DNA of 64,000 nt, taken from contig NZ_JQGJ02000008.1 in assembly GCF_000802155.2 (NCBI RefSeq), positions 186,001 through 250,000 of the forward strand. The letters run 5' to 3'. Position numbers and translations under genes: made by a program. A model generated the notes under the pieces. The model was not told the DNA's origin. It searched no databases and saw only the letters and a list, made by a program, of their open reading frames with translations. Below, piece by piece: positions 25,753-33,879 of the stretch. This DNA comes from Pseudomonas frederiksbergensis (GTDB lineage: Bacteria; Pseudomonadota; Gammaproteobacteria; Pseudomonadales; Pseudomonadaceae). Positions within the stretch are counted from its first letter, which is position 1, and each line of letters opens with the position of its first letter.

Positions 25753-28251
25753 TCAGATGTCAGGGCTGACGGCGATCTGCGTGGCATCTTCGCTGCGATG
25801 TAGCGCTACCTGGCGGATCGACAAACGAATCTCCGCCGGCAGCACGCGCTTGGCTGCTCCTTCGGCCAGTTCGCCGAGCAGCTCGTGGTAGCTGAGTTTG
25901 CCGGCCTCGTCGCGGCGCAGTACGTCGAGGTCGAGCATTGTCTGGATAAAGTGGCGGAACAGGCTCTTGTCGAAGAATTCCGGCGCATTCAGGCCATGCA
26001 GGATAGACAGGCGCTGGGCCATGACGGTGCAGAGATCTTCCAGCTCTTCGGCGCTGATGGAGTTTTGCCCGCTGTTGAGCAGCAGCGACACGGTCATGTA
26101 GAAGCGCTGCAAGGTCTGGGCGATGCTTTTTGACAGCAGCGTCAGCAGCACGAAGTGCCGCGAACTTGGCGCCGGACGCAAATAAAGGTCTTTCTCGAAA
26201 CGCAGCAGGCCTTGCTCGACAAATGCCTCGAGCCATTGGTCGACCACGCCGTCCAGTTCTTCCGTCGACCAACGAATGAACAGCTCCGATTGCAGGTACG
26301 GATACAGCGCGTGGGTATAGCGCAGGATCTGTTCGCGACTCATACGCGAGCTGCTCTGGAAGAAGCTCGCCAGCAGCGCCGGCAGCGCGAAGATGTGCAG
26401 TACGTTGTTGCGGTAGTAGGTCATCAGCACCGCGTTCTGCTCGTCCAGGTACAGAATCTTGCCCAGGGCATCGCTCTGTTCCGACAGCAGGTCCATGCCT
26501 TTGACGTGCTCGATCAACGCCCGGCCATCGCCCTCAGGCAAGGTGGTGTGGGGGGAGTAAGGCACTTTGCGCAGCAACGCGAGGTACAAGTCCAGCACCC
26601 GGGCCATGGCCTGGTCGTCCAGGGCCAGGCGGCTGGTCGACAACAATGCCAGCGCGACGAGGTTGACCGGGTTGATGGCTGCGGCTTCGTTCAGGTGCCG
26701 GGCTACGCGCTCACCCAGACGGTTGGTGGTCGCGTTGAGCCAGGCCGGCTTGAACTGAGGGCCCAGTTCCTGCTGGCGCCAACCGGGTTGTTCGCCGTCG
26801 AGGAATTCCGCCAGTTTGATCGGCTCGCCGAAGTTCACCGCCACTTGGCCGAAGCGTTGCTTGAGCGCGCCGATGACCTTGAAGATGTCGAAAATCGATT
26901 CTTTTTTCTTGCTCGCCCCGCGCAATTCGCCCAGGTAGGTGCGGCCTTCCAGCACCCGTTCATAACCGATGTAGACCGGCACGAACACGATCGGCATGCG
27001 CGATGAACGCAGGAAGCTGCGCAGGGTGATGGCAAGCATGCCGGTCTTGGGTTGCAGCATGCGCCCGGTGCGCGAGCGACCGCCCTCGACGAAATACTCC
27101 ACCGGGAAGCCTTTGGTGAACAGCGTATGCAGGTATTCGTTGAAAACCGCGGTGTAGAGCGGGTTGCCCTTGAAGGTGCGGCGCATGAAGAACGCCCCGC
27201 CACGGCGTAGCAGGCTACCGATCACCGGCATGTTGAGGTTGATGCCGGCGGCGATGTGCGGGGGCGTCAGGCCGTTGCGGAACAGCAGGTACGACAGCAG
27301 CAGGTAATCGATGTGGCTGCGGTGGCACGGCACGTAGATGACTTCGTGGCCTTGGGCAACGTTCTGTACGCCTTCGATGTGGTTGACCTTGATGCCGTCG
27401 TAGATCTTGTTCCAGAACCAGCTCAGCACCACCTCCAGGAAGCGGATCGCGGTGTAGGTATAGTCCGAGGCGATCTCGTTGCCGTAGCGCAGGGCCTGGG
27501 CCTTGGCTTTTTCCGGGGAGATCTTTTCCCGCTCGGCTTCCTCGGCAATCGCCTGCTTGACCAGTGGCTGGTTCAGCAGGCCCTTGACCAGGTTGCGTCG
27601 ATGGGAAATGTCAGGGCCGATGACAGCCGCTTTCAGATTGCGGAAGTGTACCCGCAGGATCCGCTGGGCCATGCGCACCGTGCGTTCATGGCCTTTATCG
27701 TGCTCGATCAGTTCGCGCAGGTGGATCGGCGCGGAAAATTGCACACGCGTCTTGCGCCCCAGGATCATGATGCTCAACAGCCGACGCAGGCGCCCGGTGA
27801 CGGCCCAACTGTCGGCGAACAACAGTTTCCATGGGCTGGATTCGCTGTCCGGCGACTGGCCCCAGAACACGCTGACCGGGATGATTTGCGCGTCTTCGGC
27901 GGCGTCATGGGTCAGGGCGTCGACCAGCCGCGTCAAGGTGGGCGGCGCACCGCGCTTGTCCTGGCGCCCGAGCCAGTCCGGCGCCGGTGTCAGGTAGAAG
28001 AACGCCGCCGGCTCCAGCAGGTTGCCCACCGCGACCGGCAGCACCGGGCGTGGCAGACCGGCCTTGGTGCACTCGGTATCGAGCACCGCCAGGTCGGTAA
28101 GCGAAGGATCTTGCAGGACGTAGAACACCGGACGGCTGCGGTCGAGGTTGAGGGTGAAGGACGACTGGTTGATCGTCTCGGAGCGAACCCAGAGGTACAA
28201 CAGTCGGCGCAGGGTGCCAAACACAAGACGGCGGAACGGGGAGCGGGTCAT
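25753..28251 (-). CDS. plsB: Glycerol-3-phosphate 1-O-acyltransferase
   Basis: PlsB transfers an acyl chain from acyl-CoA or acyl-ACP to sn-glycerol-3-phosphate, the first step of phospholipid synthesis, at the inner membrane. The 832 residues match the large PlsB type. The acyltransferase block I HRSHID is at 310-315 (HX4D), followed by GGAFFMRRTFKGN, then VEGGRSRTGR and the downstream IVFVPVYIGYERV. The C-terminal half is helical. No frame breaks. It runs divergently from a cold-shock gene, sharing a 237-base gap that contains the cold-shock promoter. Confidence 0.96.
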   Translation of the reverse strand: MTRSPFRRLVFGTLRRLLYLWVRSETINQSSFTLNLDRSRPVFYVLQDPSLTDLAVLDTECTKAGLPRPVLPVAVGNLLEPAAFFYLTPAPDWLGRQDKRGAPPTLTRLVDALTHDAAEDAQIIPVSVFWGQSPDSESSPWKLLFADSWAVTGRLRRLLSIMILGRKTRVQFSAPIHLRELIEHDKGHERTVRMAQRILRVHFRNLKAAVIGPDISHRRNLVKGLLNQPLVKQAIAEEAEREKISPEKAKAQALRYGNEIASDYTYTAIRFLEVVLSWFWNKIYDGIKVNHIEGVQNVAQGHEVIYVPCHRSHIDYLLLSYLLFRNGLTPPHIAAGINLNMPVIGSLLRRGGAFFMRRTFKGNPLYTAVFNEYLHTLFTKGFPVEYFVEGGRSRTGRMLQPKTGMLAITLRSFLRSSRMPIVFVPVYIGYERVLEGRTYLGELRGASKKKESIFDIFKVIGALKQRFGQVAVNFGEPIKLAEFLDGEQPGWRQQELGPQFKPAWLNATTNRLGERVARHLNEAAAINPVNLVALALLSTSRLALDDQAMARVLDLYLALLRKVPYSPHTTLPEGDGRALIEHVKGMDLLSEQSDALGKILYLDEQNAVLMTYYRNNVLHIFALPALLASFFQSSSRMSREQILRYTHALYPYLQSELFIRWSTEELDGVVDQWLEAFVEQGLLRFEKDLYLRPAPSSRHFVLLTLLSKSIAQTLQRFYMTVSLLLNSGQNSISAEELEDLCTVMAQRLSILHGLNAPEFFDKSLFRHFIQTMLDLDVLRRDEAGKLSYHELLGELAEGAAKRVLPAEIRLSIRQVALHRSEDATQIAVSPDI

Positions 28252-28340
28252 ACGGCTTCTGCATGAGTGGATGGGATGACGCGGGCGCCAGTGTGCCGGA
28301 TTCGTCGAAAATCGGCAAAAAAGCAGCGAAGTAAAGTCAG

Positions 28341-28368
28341 TTGAGAGTTTTTGCGTGTGTCATATACT
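28341..28368 (+). promoter_or_regulatory. Promoter of the cold-shock gene
   Basis: TTGAGA at 28341-28346 and TATACT at 28363-28368, spaced 16 bases, fit a sigma-70 promoter. The start site would be near 28375, leaving a leader of about 110 bases before the ATG. Confidence 0.6.
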
Positions 28369-28382
28369 CGGCCAGTAGCTGC

Positions 28383-28406
28383 TCCGGCCTTCCATGGATG
28401 GCCGGA
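28383..28406 (+). promoter_or_regulatory. 5' leader hairpin of the cold-shock gene
   Basis: Seven-base arms TCCGGCC / GGCCGGA with an inner self-complementary TCCATGGA. It would be at the very 5' end of the mRNA if the promoter at 28341 is used. A long structured leader is typical of cspA-type genes, in which it is involved in cold regulation. Confidence 0.5.
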
Positions 28407-28488
28407 CGGTAACTTGGTTCGTACGGCTTCGCCTTTTGCGGTTGGGCGGGAAAAGCCGACTCTAAAAATAAAAATCGGAGTGAGCATC

Positions 28489-28698
28489 ATGGCAGCACGG
28501 GAAACCGGCAGTGTGAAGTGGTTCAATGACGCGAAGGGCTACGGCTTCATCCAGCGCGAAGGCGGCGCGGATGTGTTCGTGCATTACCGCGCGATCCGTG
28601 GCGAAGGCCACCGTTCACTGACCGAAGGCCAGCAGGTCGAATACGCGGTCGTGGAAGGGCAGAAGGGCTTGCAGGCTGAGGATGTGGTGGGGTTGTAA
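28489..28698 (+). CDS. Cold-shock domain protein
   Basis: A 69-residue single cold-shock domain that binds single-stranded RNA and DNA, acting as an RNA chaperone. RNP1 KGYGFIQ and RNP2 VFVHY are both present; the usual Phe at the end of RNP2 is Tyr here. The start ATG 28489 is preceded by GGAG, and an upstream ATG-like frame to 28351 lacks support. The long leader with its hairpin suggests post-transcriptional temperature control. A short REP hairpin follows. Confidence 0.93.
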   Translation: MAARETGSVKWFNDAKGYGFIQREGGADVFVHYRAIRGEGHRSLTEGQQVEYAVVEGQKGLQAEDVVGL

Positions 28699-28727
28699 GC
28701 CATACTCACTGGCAACACAAAACCCAT

Positions 28728-28755
28728 TGTGGGAGCGAGCAGGCTCGCTCCCACA
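28728..28755. repeat. REP-type palindrome
   Basis: Thirteen-base perfect arms TGTGGGAGCGAGC / GCTCGCTCCCACA around AG. It may also end transcription of the cold-shock gene. Confidence 0.85.
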
Positions 28756-28784
28756 TGGAACCATCGCCAGGCGCTAAATCAACG

Positions 28785-29162
28785 TCACGCCGTCTTCCAG
28801 GTAATCTCTTCTTCTCCATCGGCGCTGATCCGAATCCAGCGGTCTGCCGATTCCTCGCCTTCTTCCTCCACCCACGAGCCCGGTGCACAGCGCACTTCGA
28901 CGTTCAACGCGGCGAAGGCGGCGCGGGCGCAGGCGATATCGTCTTCCCACGGGGTCTGGTCGCTTTCCAGGTACAAGCTGTTCCATTTCCCTACGGCCTT
29001 GGGTAGCCAGGTCACCGGGATACCGCCGGCCTTGCACTTGTAGGTCTGGCCTTTCTGCACCCAGTCGCTGCACGGGCCCAGTGCCTCGCCGAGCCAATGG
29101 GCGATGGCCTTGTGGTCGACGTCGGCGTCCTTCAGGTAAATCTCGATATCGGGTTGGCGCAT
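28785..29162 (-). CDS. Conserved hypothetical acidic protein
   Basis: A 125-residue soluble protein (MRQPDIEIYLKDADVDHKAIA...) with several Trp (WLGEALG, CSDWVQKG, WLPKAVGKWN, PWEDD) and an acidic C-terminal half (SWVEEEGEESADRW, then ADGEEEITW). No signal, membrane span or known motif. Its start is 81 bases from the end of the next upstream gene on the same strand (rlmA). I do not recognise the family; it looks like a Pseudomonas conserved protein of unknown function. Confidence 0.75.
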   Translation of the reverse strand: MRQPDIEIYLKDADVDHKAIAHWLGEALGPCSDWVQKGQTYKCKAGGIPVTWLPKAVGKWNSLYLESDQTPWEDDIACARAAFAALNVEVRCAPGSWVEEEGEESADRWIRISADGEEEITWKTA

Positions 29163-29241
29163 GGATGTCCTCGCTGCGGTCTTGAAAAATCCATTCGCGG
29201 ATTTAACTGGCCCCAGGCAATCGCCCGGGGCCCAAGGTTAA

Positions 29242-30051
29242 TTATTGAAGAATGAAATAATCGTAGCGCATCGACACCGTGACTTCGAACGGTTCGGCCT
29301 GCTCGATCACGCTGGCGCGGCGCTCGGCGCTGGCGCGCCAGCCATGAGGCGTCATCGCCAGCAGGTTGGCGCGGTCCTGGCCTTGGGTGAGCACCAGTTT
29401 GAATTCGAGCGTTTCGCTGTGATCCAGCGCCATGCCCGGCGGCACCAGGGCCAGGTGTTTGTCGTCGCTGTACTCGCGCACCTCGTCGTACAGGCGCTCA
29501 CGCAACTCCATCAGGTGGCCGGCGGTGGGGCCGACTTTCATCAGGCCGCCGCCGGGGCTGAGCAAGCGCTTGGCCTCTTGCCAGTCCAGCGGGCTGAACA
29601 CGCTGGCGAGGAACTGGCAGCAGCCGTCGGCCAGCGGTACCCGGGCCATGCTGGCGATCAACCAGGTCAGTTGCGGGTTGCGTCTGCAGGCGCGCTTGAC
29701 CGCCTCGCGAGAGATGTCCAGGGCGTAGCCATCCGCGTTAGGCAGGGCGTCGGCGATCTGCGCGGTGTAATAGCCTTCGCCGCAACCGATGTCGAGCCAG
29801 CGTCCAGGCGCGCGTTCGGCGGCCAGCTCGGCAAGGCGCCGGGCGACCGGGGCGTAGTGCCCAGCGTTGAGAAAGTCGCGGCGGGCTTCGACCATCGCCT
29901 GGTTGTCGCCAGGGTCGCGGCTGTTCTTGTGCTGTACCGGCAGCAGGTTCAAGTAACCCTGCCGCGCACGGTCGAACCGATGCCCGGCGGGGCATACCAC
30001 GCCGTTGTCCACCGGGTTCAGCGGTTCACTGCAGATTGGGCAGGCGAGCAT
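29242..30051 (-). CDS. rlmA: 23S rRNA (guanine745-N1)-methyltransferase, RlmA family
   Basis: A 269-residue SAM-dependent methyltransferase that would modify G745 (or its equivalent) in helix 35 of 23S rRNA. An N-terminal zinc-binding module shows C4-x2-C7 and C20-x3-H24. The SAM motif I is WLDIGCGEGYYTAQIA near residue 85, followed by YALDISREAVKRA. RlmA(I) and RlmA(II) differ in target position; the sequence alone does not settle which. Its ATG overlaps the dapE stop by one base (TGATG), so translation is probably coupled. Confidence 0.9.
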   Translation of the reverse strand: MLACPICSEPLNPVDNGVVCPAGHRFDRARQGYLNLLPVQHKNSRDPGDNQAMVEARRDFLNAGHYAPVARRLAELAAERAPGRWLDIGCGEGYYTAQIADALPNADGYALDISREAVKRACRRNPQLTWLIASMARVPLADGCCQFLASVFSPLDWQEAKRLLSPGGGLMKVGPTAGHLMELRERLYDEVREYSDDKHLALVPPGMALDHSETLEFKLVLTQGQDRANLLAMTPHGWRASAERRASVIEQAEPFEVTVSMRYDYFILQ

Positions 30052-31202
30052 CAGGCGAGCAACTTGATCAGCGTCTTGTAGTAGATCTCGGTGAGCACGT
30101 CGAGATCGGCCGCCAATACGCGTTCGTTGACCTGGTGGATGGTCGCGTTGACCGGCCCCAGTTCCACGACTTGCGTGCCCATGGTGGCGATGAAACGACC
30201 ATCCGAGGTGCCGCCGCTGGTGGAAGCTTTGGTCTCACGCCCCGTCACGTCCCTGATGCTCGACGACACGGCATCCAGCAGCGCACCCGGCTCGGTCAGG
30301 AACGGCAGGCCGGACAAGGCCCAGTCGATGTGCCAGTCCAACTGATGCTTGTCGAGGATATCGGCGACGCGCTGTTGCAGGCCTTCGACAGTGGACTCGG
30401 TGGAGAAACGGAAATTGAAGATCGCCTCCAGGTCGCCGGGGATCACGTTGGTCGCGCCGGTGCCGGAATTGAGGTTGGAGATCTGGAAGCTGGTCGGCGG
30501 GAAGAAATCGTTGCCGTGGTCCCAATGCTCGGCGGCCAACTCGGCGAGGGCCGGCGCGGCCAGATGGATCGGGTTCTTCGCCAGGTGTGGATACGCCACG
30601 TGGCCTTGCTTGCCGCGCACGGTCAGCTTCGCGCCGAGGGAACCGCGACGGCCGTTCTTGACCACATCGCCCACCAACGTGGTACTCGACGGCTCGCCGA
30701 CGATGCACCAGTCCAGTCGTTCCTGGCGGGCCTTGAGGCGTTCAACCACGGCCTTGGTGCCGTGGTGGGCCGGGCCTTCTTCATCGCTGGTGATCAGGAA
30801 GGTCAGCGAGCCCTTGTGGTCCGGGTAATCGGCGACAAACCGTTCCGCCGCCACGACCATTGCCGCCAGGCTGCCTTTCATGTCCGCTGCGCCACGACCG
30901 CAAAGCATGCCGTGTTCGTCGATGACCGCGTCGAACGGGTCGAGCTGCCAAGCCTGCACCGGACCGGTGGGCACCACATCGGTGTGACCGGCGAAGCACA
31001 ACACCGGGCCGTCATGCTTGCCATGGCTGGCCCAGAAGTTATCCACATCCTCGATGCGCATCGGCTCGAGCTTGAAACCGGCGTCGCCCAGGCGCTGCAT
31101 CATCAGTTTCTGGCAGTCGGCATCCGCCGGCGTCACGGACGGGCGGCGGATCAGGTCGCAGGCGAGTTGCAAGGTCGGCGAGAGGTCGGCGTGGGCCGTC
31201 AT
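30051..31202 (-). CDS. dapE: Succinyl-diaminopimelate desuccinylase
   Basis: DapE removes succinate from N-succinyl-LL-diaminopimelate on the way to lysine and peptidoglycan precursors. The 383-residue di-zinc enzyme shows ligand motif AGHTDVVPTG (His73, Asp75), the second metal Asp107 in GRGAADMKG, the catalytic Glu141-Glu142 in TSDEEGPAHHGTK, and later KLTVRGKQGHVAYP. The start is the ATG at 31202, with a CGGAGCT ribosome-binding site; the open frame runs on to 31262 but has no support. dapD and dapC lie nearby but in separate transcription units. Confidence 0.96.
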   Translation of the reverse strand: MTAHADLSPTLQLACDLIRRPSVTPADADCQKLMMQRLGDAGFKLEPMRIEDVDNFWASHGKHDGPVLCFAGHTDVVPTGPVQAWQLDPFDAVIDEHGMLCGRGAADMKGSLAAMVVAAERFVADYPDHKGSLTFLITSDEEGPAHHGTKAVVERLKARQERLDWCIVGEPSSTTLVGDVVKNGRRGSLGAKLTVRGKQGHVAYPHLAKNPIHLAAPALAELAAEHWDHGNDFFPPTSFQISNLNSGTGATNVIPGDLEAIFNFRFSTESTVEGLQQRVADILDKHQLDWHIDWALSGLPFLTEPGALLDAVSSSIRDVTGRETKASTSGGTSDGRFIATMGTQVVELGPVNATIHQVNERVLAADLDVLTEIYYKTLIKLLA

Positions 31203-31343
31203 GGAAGCTCCGGAAAAGAATGTGGACGCAAGGCTGGTGCGGGAGCGGGCTGGCTCGCGCAAAATGGCGGTTATCTTATAGCAAAACGACCGGCATGGGC
31301 CTGCGCTCCCGTCAGTTGGAACACAAAACTTGCGGCAAAGCCC

Positions 31344-31349
31344 TATAAT
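31344..31349 (+). promoter_or_regulatory. -10 element upstream of tcdA
   Basis: A perfect TATAAT lies 26 bases before the tcdA start codon, placing transcription initiation near 31356 with a leader of about 20 bases. No good -35 hexamer is visible at the right distance. Confidence 0.45.
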
Positions 31350-31375
31350 GCGCGCCGGTTTTTGGGGTAATGGTC

Positions 31376-32188
31376 ATGAGTACAGAAGATCCACGGTTTG
31401 CCGGCATTGCCCGTTTGTATGGCCTCGATGGCCTGGAGCGCTTGCGGGCGGCCCATGTGGCGATTGTCGGCGTTGGTGGCGTCGGTTCCTGGGCAGCGGA
31501 AGCCATTGCCCGTTGCGGCGTGGGCGAGATTTCACTGTTCGACCTGGACGACGTCTGCGTCAGCAACGCCAACCGCCAGTTGCATGCCCTGGACAGCACC
31601 GTCGGCAAGCCCAAGGTCGAGGTGATGGCCGAGCGGCTGCGCGGCATCAATCCCGATTGCACCGTGCACGCGGTGGCGGACTTCGTGACCCGTGACACGA
31701 TGGCCGAGTACATCACGCCGAACATCGATTGTGTGATCGACTGCATCGACAGCGTCAACGCCAAGGCCGCATTGATCGCCTGGTGCAAGCGCCGCAAGAT
31801 CCAGATCATCACGACCGGCGGTGCGGGCGGGCAGATCGACCCGACGCTGATCCAGGTCTGCGACCTCAATCGCACGTTCAACGATCCGCTGGCCTCGAAG
31901 GTGCGCTCTACCTTGCGCCGCGACTACGGTTTCTCCCGCACCGTGACCCGTCATTACAGCGTGCCTTGTGTGTTCTCCACCGAACAACTGCGCTATCCGA
32001 AACCCGATGGCAGCATTTGCTTGCAGAAAAGTTTTGTCGGTGACGGCGTCAAGCTTGACTGCGCCGGAGGGTTTGGCGCGGTGATGATGGTCACGGCGAC
32101 GTTTGGCATGGTCGCGGCGACCAAGGCTGTGGATAAGATCGTGGCGGGCGTGCGGCGGCCGACAGACAGGGTCAAGCCCGAACAGTGA
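31376..32188 (+). CDS. tcdA: tRNA threonylcarbamoyladenosine dehydratase
   Basis: TcdA (CsdL) cyclises t6A at tRNA position 37 to ct6A, using ATP. It is a 270-residue E1-like protein with the nucleotide-binding motif GVGGVGSWAAE at residues 32-42, followed by ISLFDLDDVCVSNANRQLHA and, later, ITTGGAGGQIDPT. I start at ATG 31376, which has GGGGT eight bases upstream, rather than at ATG 31370. It converges with csdE/csdA, and in E. coli TcdA functions with CsdA and CsdE as sulfur-transfer partners. The two stops are 13 bases apart. Confidence 0.95.
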   Translation: MSTEDPRFAGIARLYGLDGLERLRAAHVAIVGVGGVGSWAAEAIARCGVGEISLFDLDDVCVSNANRQLHALDSTVGKPKVEVMAERLRGINPDCTVHAVADFVTRDTMAEYITPNIDCVIDCIDSVNAKAALIAWCKRRKIQIITTGGAGGQIDPTLIQVCDLNRTFNDPLASKVRSTLRRDYGFSRTVTRHYSVPCVFSTEQLRYPKPDGSICLQKSFVGDGVKLDCAGGFGAVMMVTATFGMVAATKAVDKIVAGVRRPTDRVKPEQ

Positions 32189-32201
32189 CCGCTCGCCACA
32201 G

Positions 32202-32606
32202 CTATTGCGCCAATTCGCGCATCCGCTGTAGCACCGCATTCAAGCCATTGCTGCGCGACGGTGACAACTGTCGCGACAACCCCAGCTGATTGAACCAGTC
32301 CGACAAGTCCACCTGCCGTAATTCTTCAGTGGATAAGCCATTGACCCGCGCCAGCAGCAACGCCACCAACCCCCGGATCAACCGCGCATCGCTGTTGGCG
32401 GCAAACTGCCAGTGCCCGTCGTGCAACCGCCCCACCAGCCAGACCTGGCTTTCACAGCCATGGACGAGGTTGGCCTCGCACTTGTCTGCGTCGTTCAGTG
32501 GCGGCAGGCGTTCGCCCCATTGCATCAGCATTCGGGCGCGTTGTTCCCAGCCTGAGGCGTCCTGGAAAATCTGCAGAGCGGCGACAGCATCGTCAGGCAA
32601 GTTCAT
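32202..32606 (-). CDS. csdE: SufE/CsdE sulfur-acceptor protein
   Basis: A 134-residue SufE-fold protein that accepts persulfide sulfur from a cysteine desulfurase. The reactive Cys is Cys51 in HGCESQVWL, preceded by another Cys43. Its start overlaps the stop of csdA by four bases (ATGA), so the two are translationally coupled. The partner is therefore probably CsdA rather than SufS. No other suf genes are in the window. Confidence 0.93.
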   Translation of the reverse strand: MNLPDDAVAALQIFQDASGWEQRARMLMQWGERLPPLNDADKCEANLVHGCESQVWLVGRLHDGHWQFAANSDARLIRGLVALLLARVNGLSTEELRQVDLSDWFNQLGLSRQLSPSRSNGLNAVLQRMRELAQ

Positions 32607-33808
32607 CGCAACATCTCCAGGGCCTGGTCCAAGGCCTCGAAGAAACGCTCGATATCGGCGGAGTCGTTGTACAACGCCAGCGACACCCGGATTGCCCCGG
32701 AAAGCTTCAAATGCTTGAACAGCGGCATCGCGCAGTGATGCCCGGCACGCACGGCAATGCCTTGCTCAGTCAGCAGGTGCGCCAGGTCAGCGTTGTGGAT
32801 GCCTTCGACCACGAAGCTGGCCAGGGCCAGTTGTGGATTGCCCACCAGGCGCACGCCGTTGCGCGCCAACAGGCCGCCAATCAAATAGTCGTGCAGCGCT
32901 GCTTCATGGTCCAAGACTGCTTGCCCGTCCAGATTGGACAGATAATCCAGCGTCGCCCCCAGGCCGATCACGCTGGCAATGGGCGGCGTCCCCGCTTCCA
33001 AACCCAGCGGCGCCACACGAAAGGTTGCGCTGTGGTAGTCGGCTTGCTGCACCATTTCGCCGCCAAACTGCCAGTGACGCAGCTGACTGAGCGCTTCTGT
33101 GCGGCCGAACAGCACGCCCAAGCCTTCGGGGCCGTAGAGTTTGTGGCTGGAGAACACGTAGAAATCGCAGCCCAAGGCCTGCACATCATGACGGCCGTGG
33201 ACCACGCCCTGGGCGCCATCAATGACCGTCAGCGCGCCCTGTGCCTTGGCCATCGCCAGCAGGGCCGGCAGCGGCTGCCAGGTGCCGAGAACATTGGATA
33301 ACTGGCTGACGGCCAACAGGCGTGTGCGCGGTCCGATCAGCTCTGCGGCGGCTGTGCTGTCGATCATGCCGTCGGTGTCCAGCGGCAGCACCACCAGCGT
33401 CAACGCGCGCCGCTCGGCCAGTTGCTGCCAGGGCAGCAGGTTGGCGTGATGCTCCAGGGCGCTGATGACAATCTCATCGCCCGGGTTGAACAGATGTTCC
33501 AATCCGTAGGCGAGGAGGTTCAACGCCGAAGTGGCGCCGTGGGTGAAAACCACCTGCCCGCAGTCTCCCGCGTTGAGCCATTGCGAAACCTTGGCGCGAC
33601 TGTCTTCGAATGCCTGGGTGGCCAGGGCGCCGGGCAAGTGTTGAGCCCGGTGCACATTGGCGGCGCCGTTGGCGTAGTAATACGCCAGTGCGTCGAGCAG
33701 GACTTGGGGCTTTTGTGTGGTGGCGGCATTGTCCAGGTAAGTCTGGCCTTGCCGTTGCAGGGCAGCGACGGCCGGGAAATCGGCACGCCAGGGGGATTGA
33801 ATCAACAT
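32603..33808 (-). CDS. csdA: Cysteine desulfurase, CsdA type
   Basis: A 401-residue PLP enzyme that releases sulfur from cysteine as enzyme-bound persulfide. The PLP Lys is Lys223 in FSSHKLYGPEG and the sulfur-binding Cys is Cys359 in RAGHHCAMP. The group II (SufS/CsdA) style lacks the long extended Cys loop of IscS. I start at ATG 33808 (MLIQSPWRADFPAV); the frame runs open to 34198 across dapD's 3' region, but that part is not family sequence. It lies downstream of dapD after a REP hairpin. Confidence 0.94.
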   Translation of the reverse strand: MLIQSPWRADFPAVAALQRQGQTYLDNAATTQKPQVLLDALAYYYANGAANVHRAQHLPGALATQAFEDSRAKVSQWLNAGDCGQVVFTHGATSALNLLAYGLEHLFNPGDEIVISALEHHANLLPWQQLAERRALTLVVLPLDTDGMIDSTAAAELIGPRTRLLAVSQLSNVLGTWQPLPALLAMAKAQGALTVIDGAQGVVHGRHDVQALGCDFYVFSSHKLYGPEGLGVLFGRTEALSQLRHWQFGGEMVQQADYHSATFRVAPLGLEAGTPPIASVIGLGATLDYLSNLDGQAVLDHEAALHDYLIGGLLARNGVRLVGNPQLALASFVVEGIHNADLAHLLTEQGIAVRAGHHCAMPLFKHLKLSGAIRVSLALYNDSADIERFFEALDQALEMLR

Positions 33809-33840
33809 GCTTTCGGGCCCTGCTGGAGTTACGCCGGACC

Positions 33841-33866
33841 CTGTGGGAGCTGTCTCGCTCCCACAG
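33841..33866. repeat. REP-type hairpin between dapD and csdA
   Basis: Ten-base perfect arms CTGTGGGAGC / GCTCCCACAG with a six-base loop. It could attenuate transcription from dapD into csdA. Confidence 0.75.
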
Positions 33867-33879
33867 GTGAGGGGGGAGC

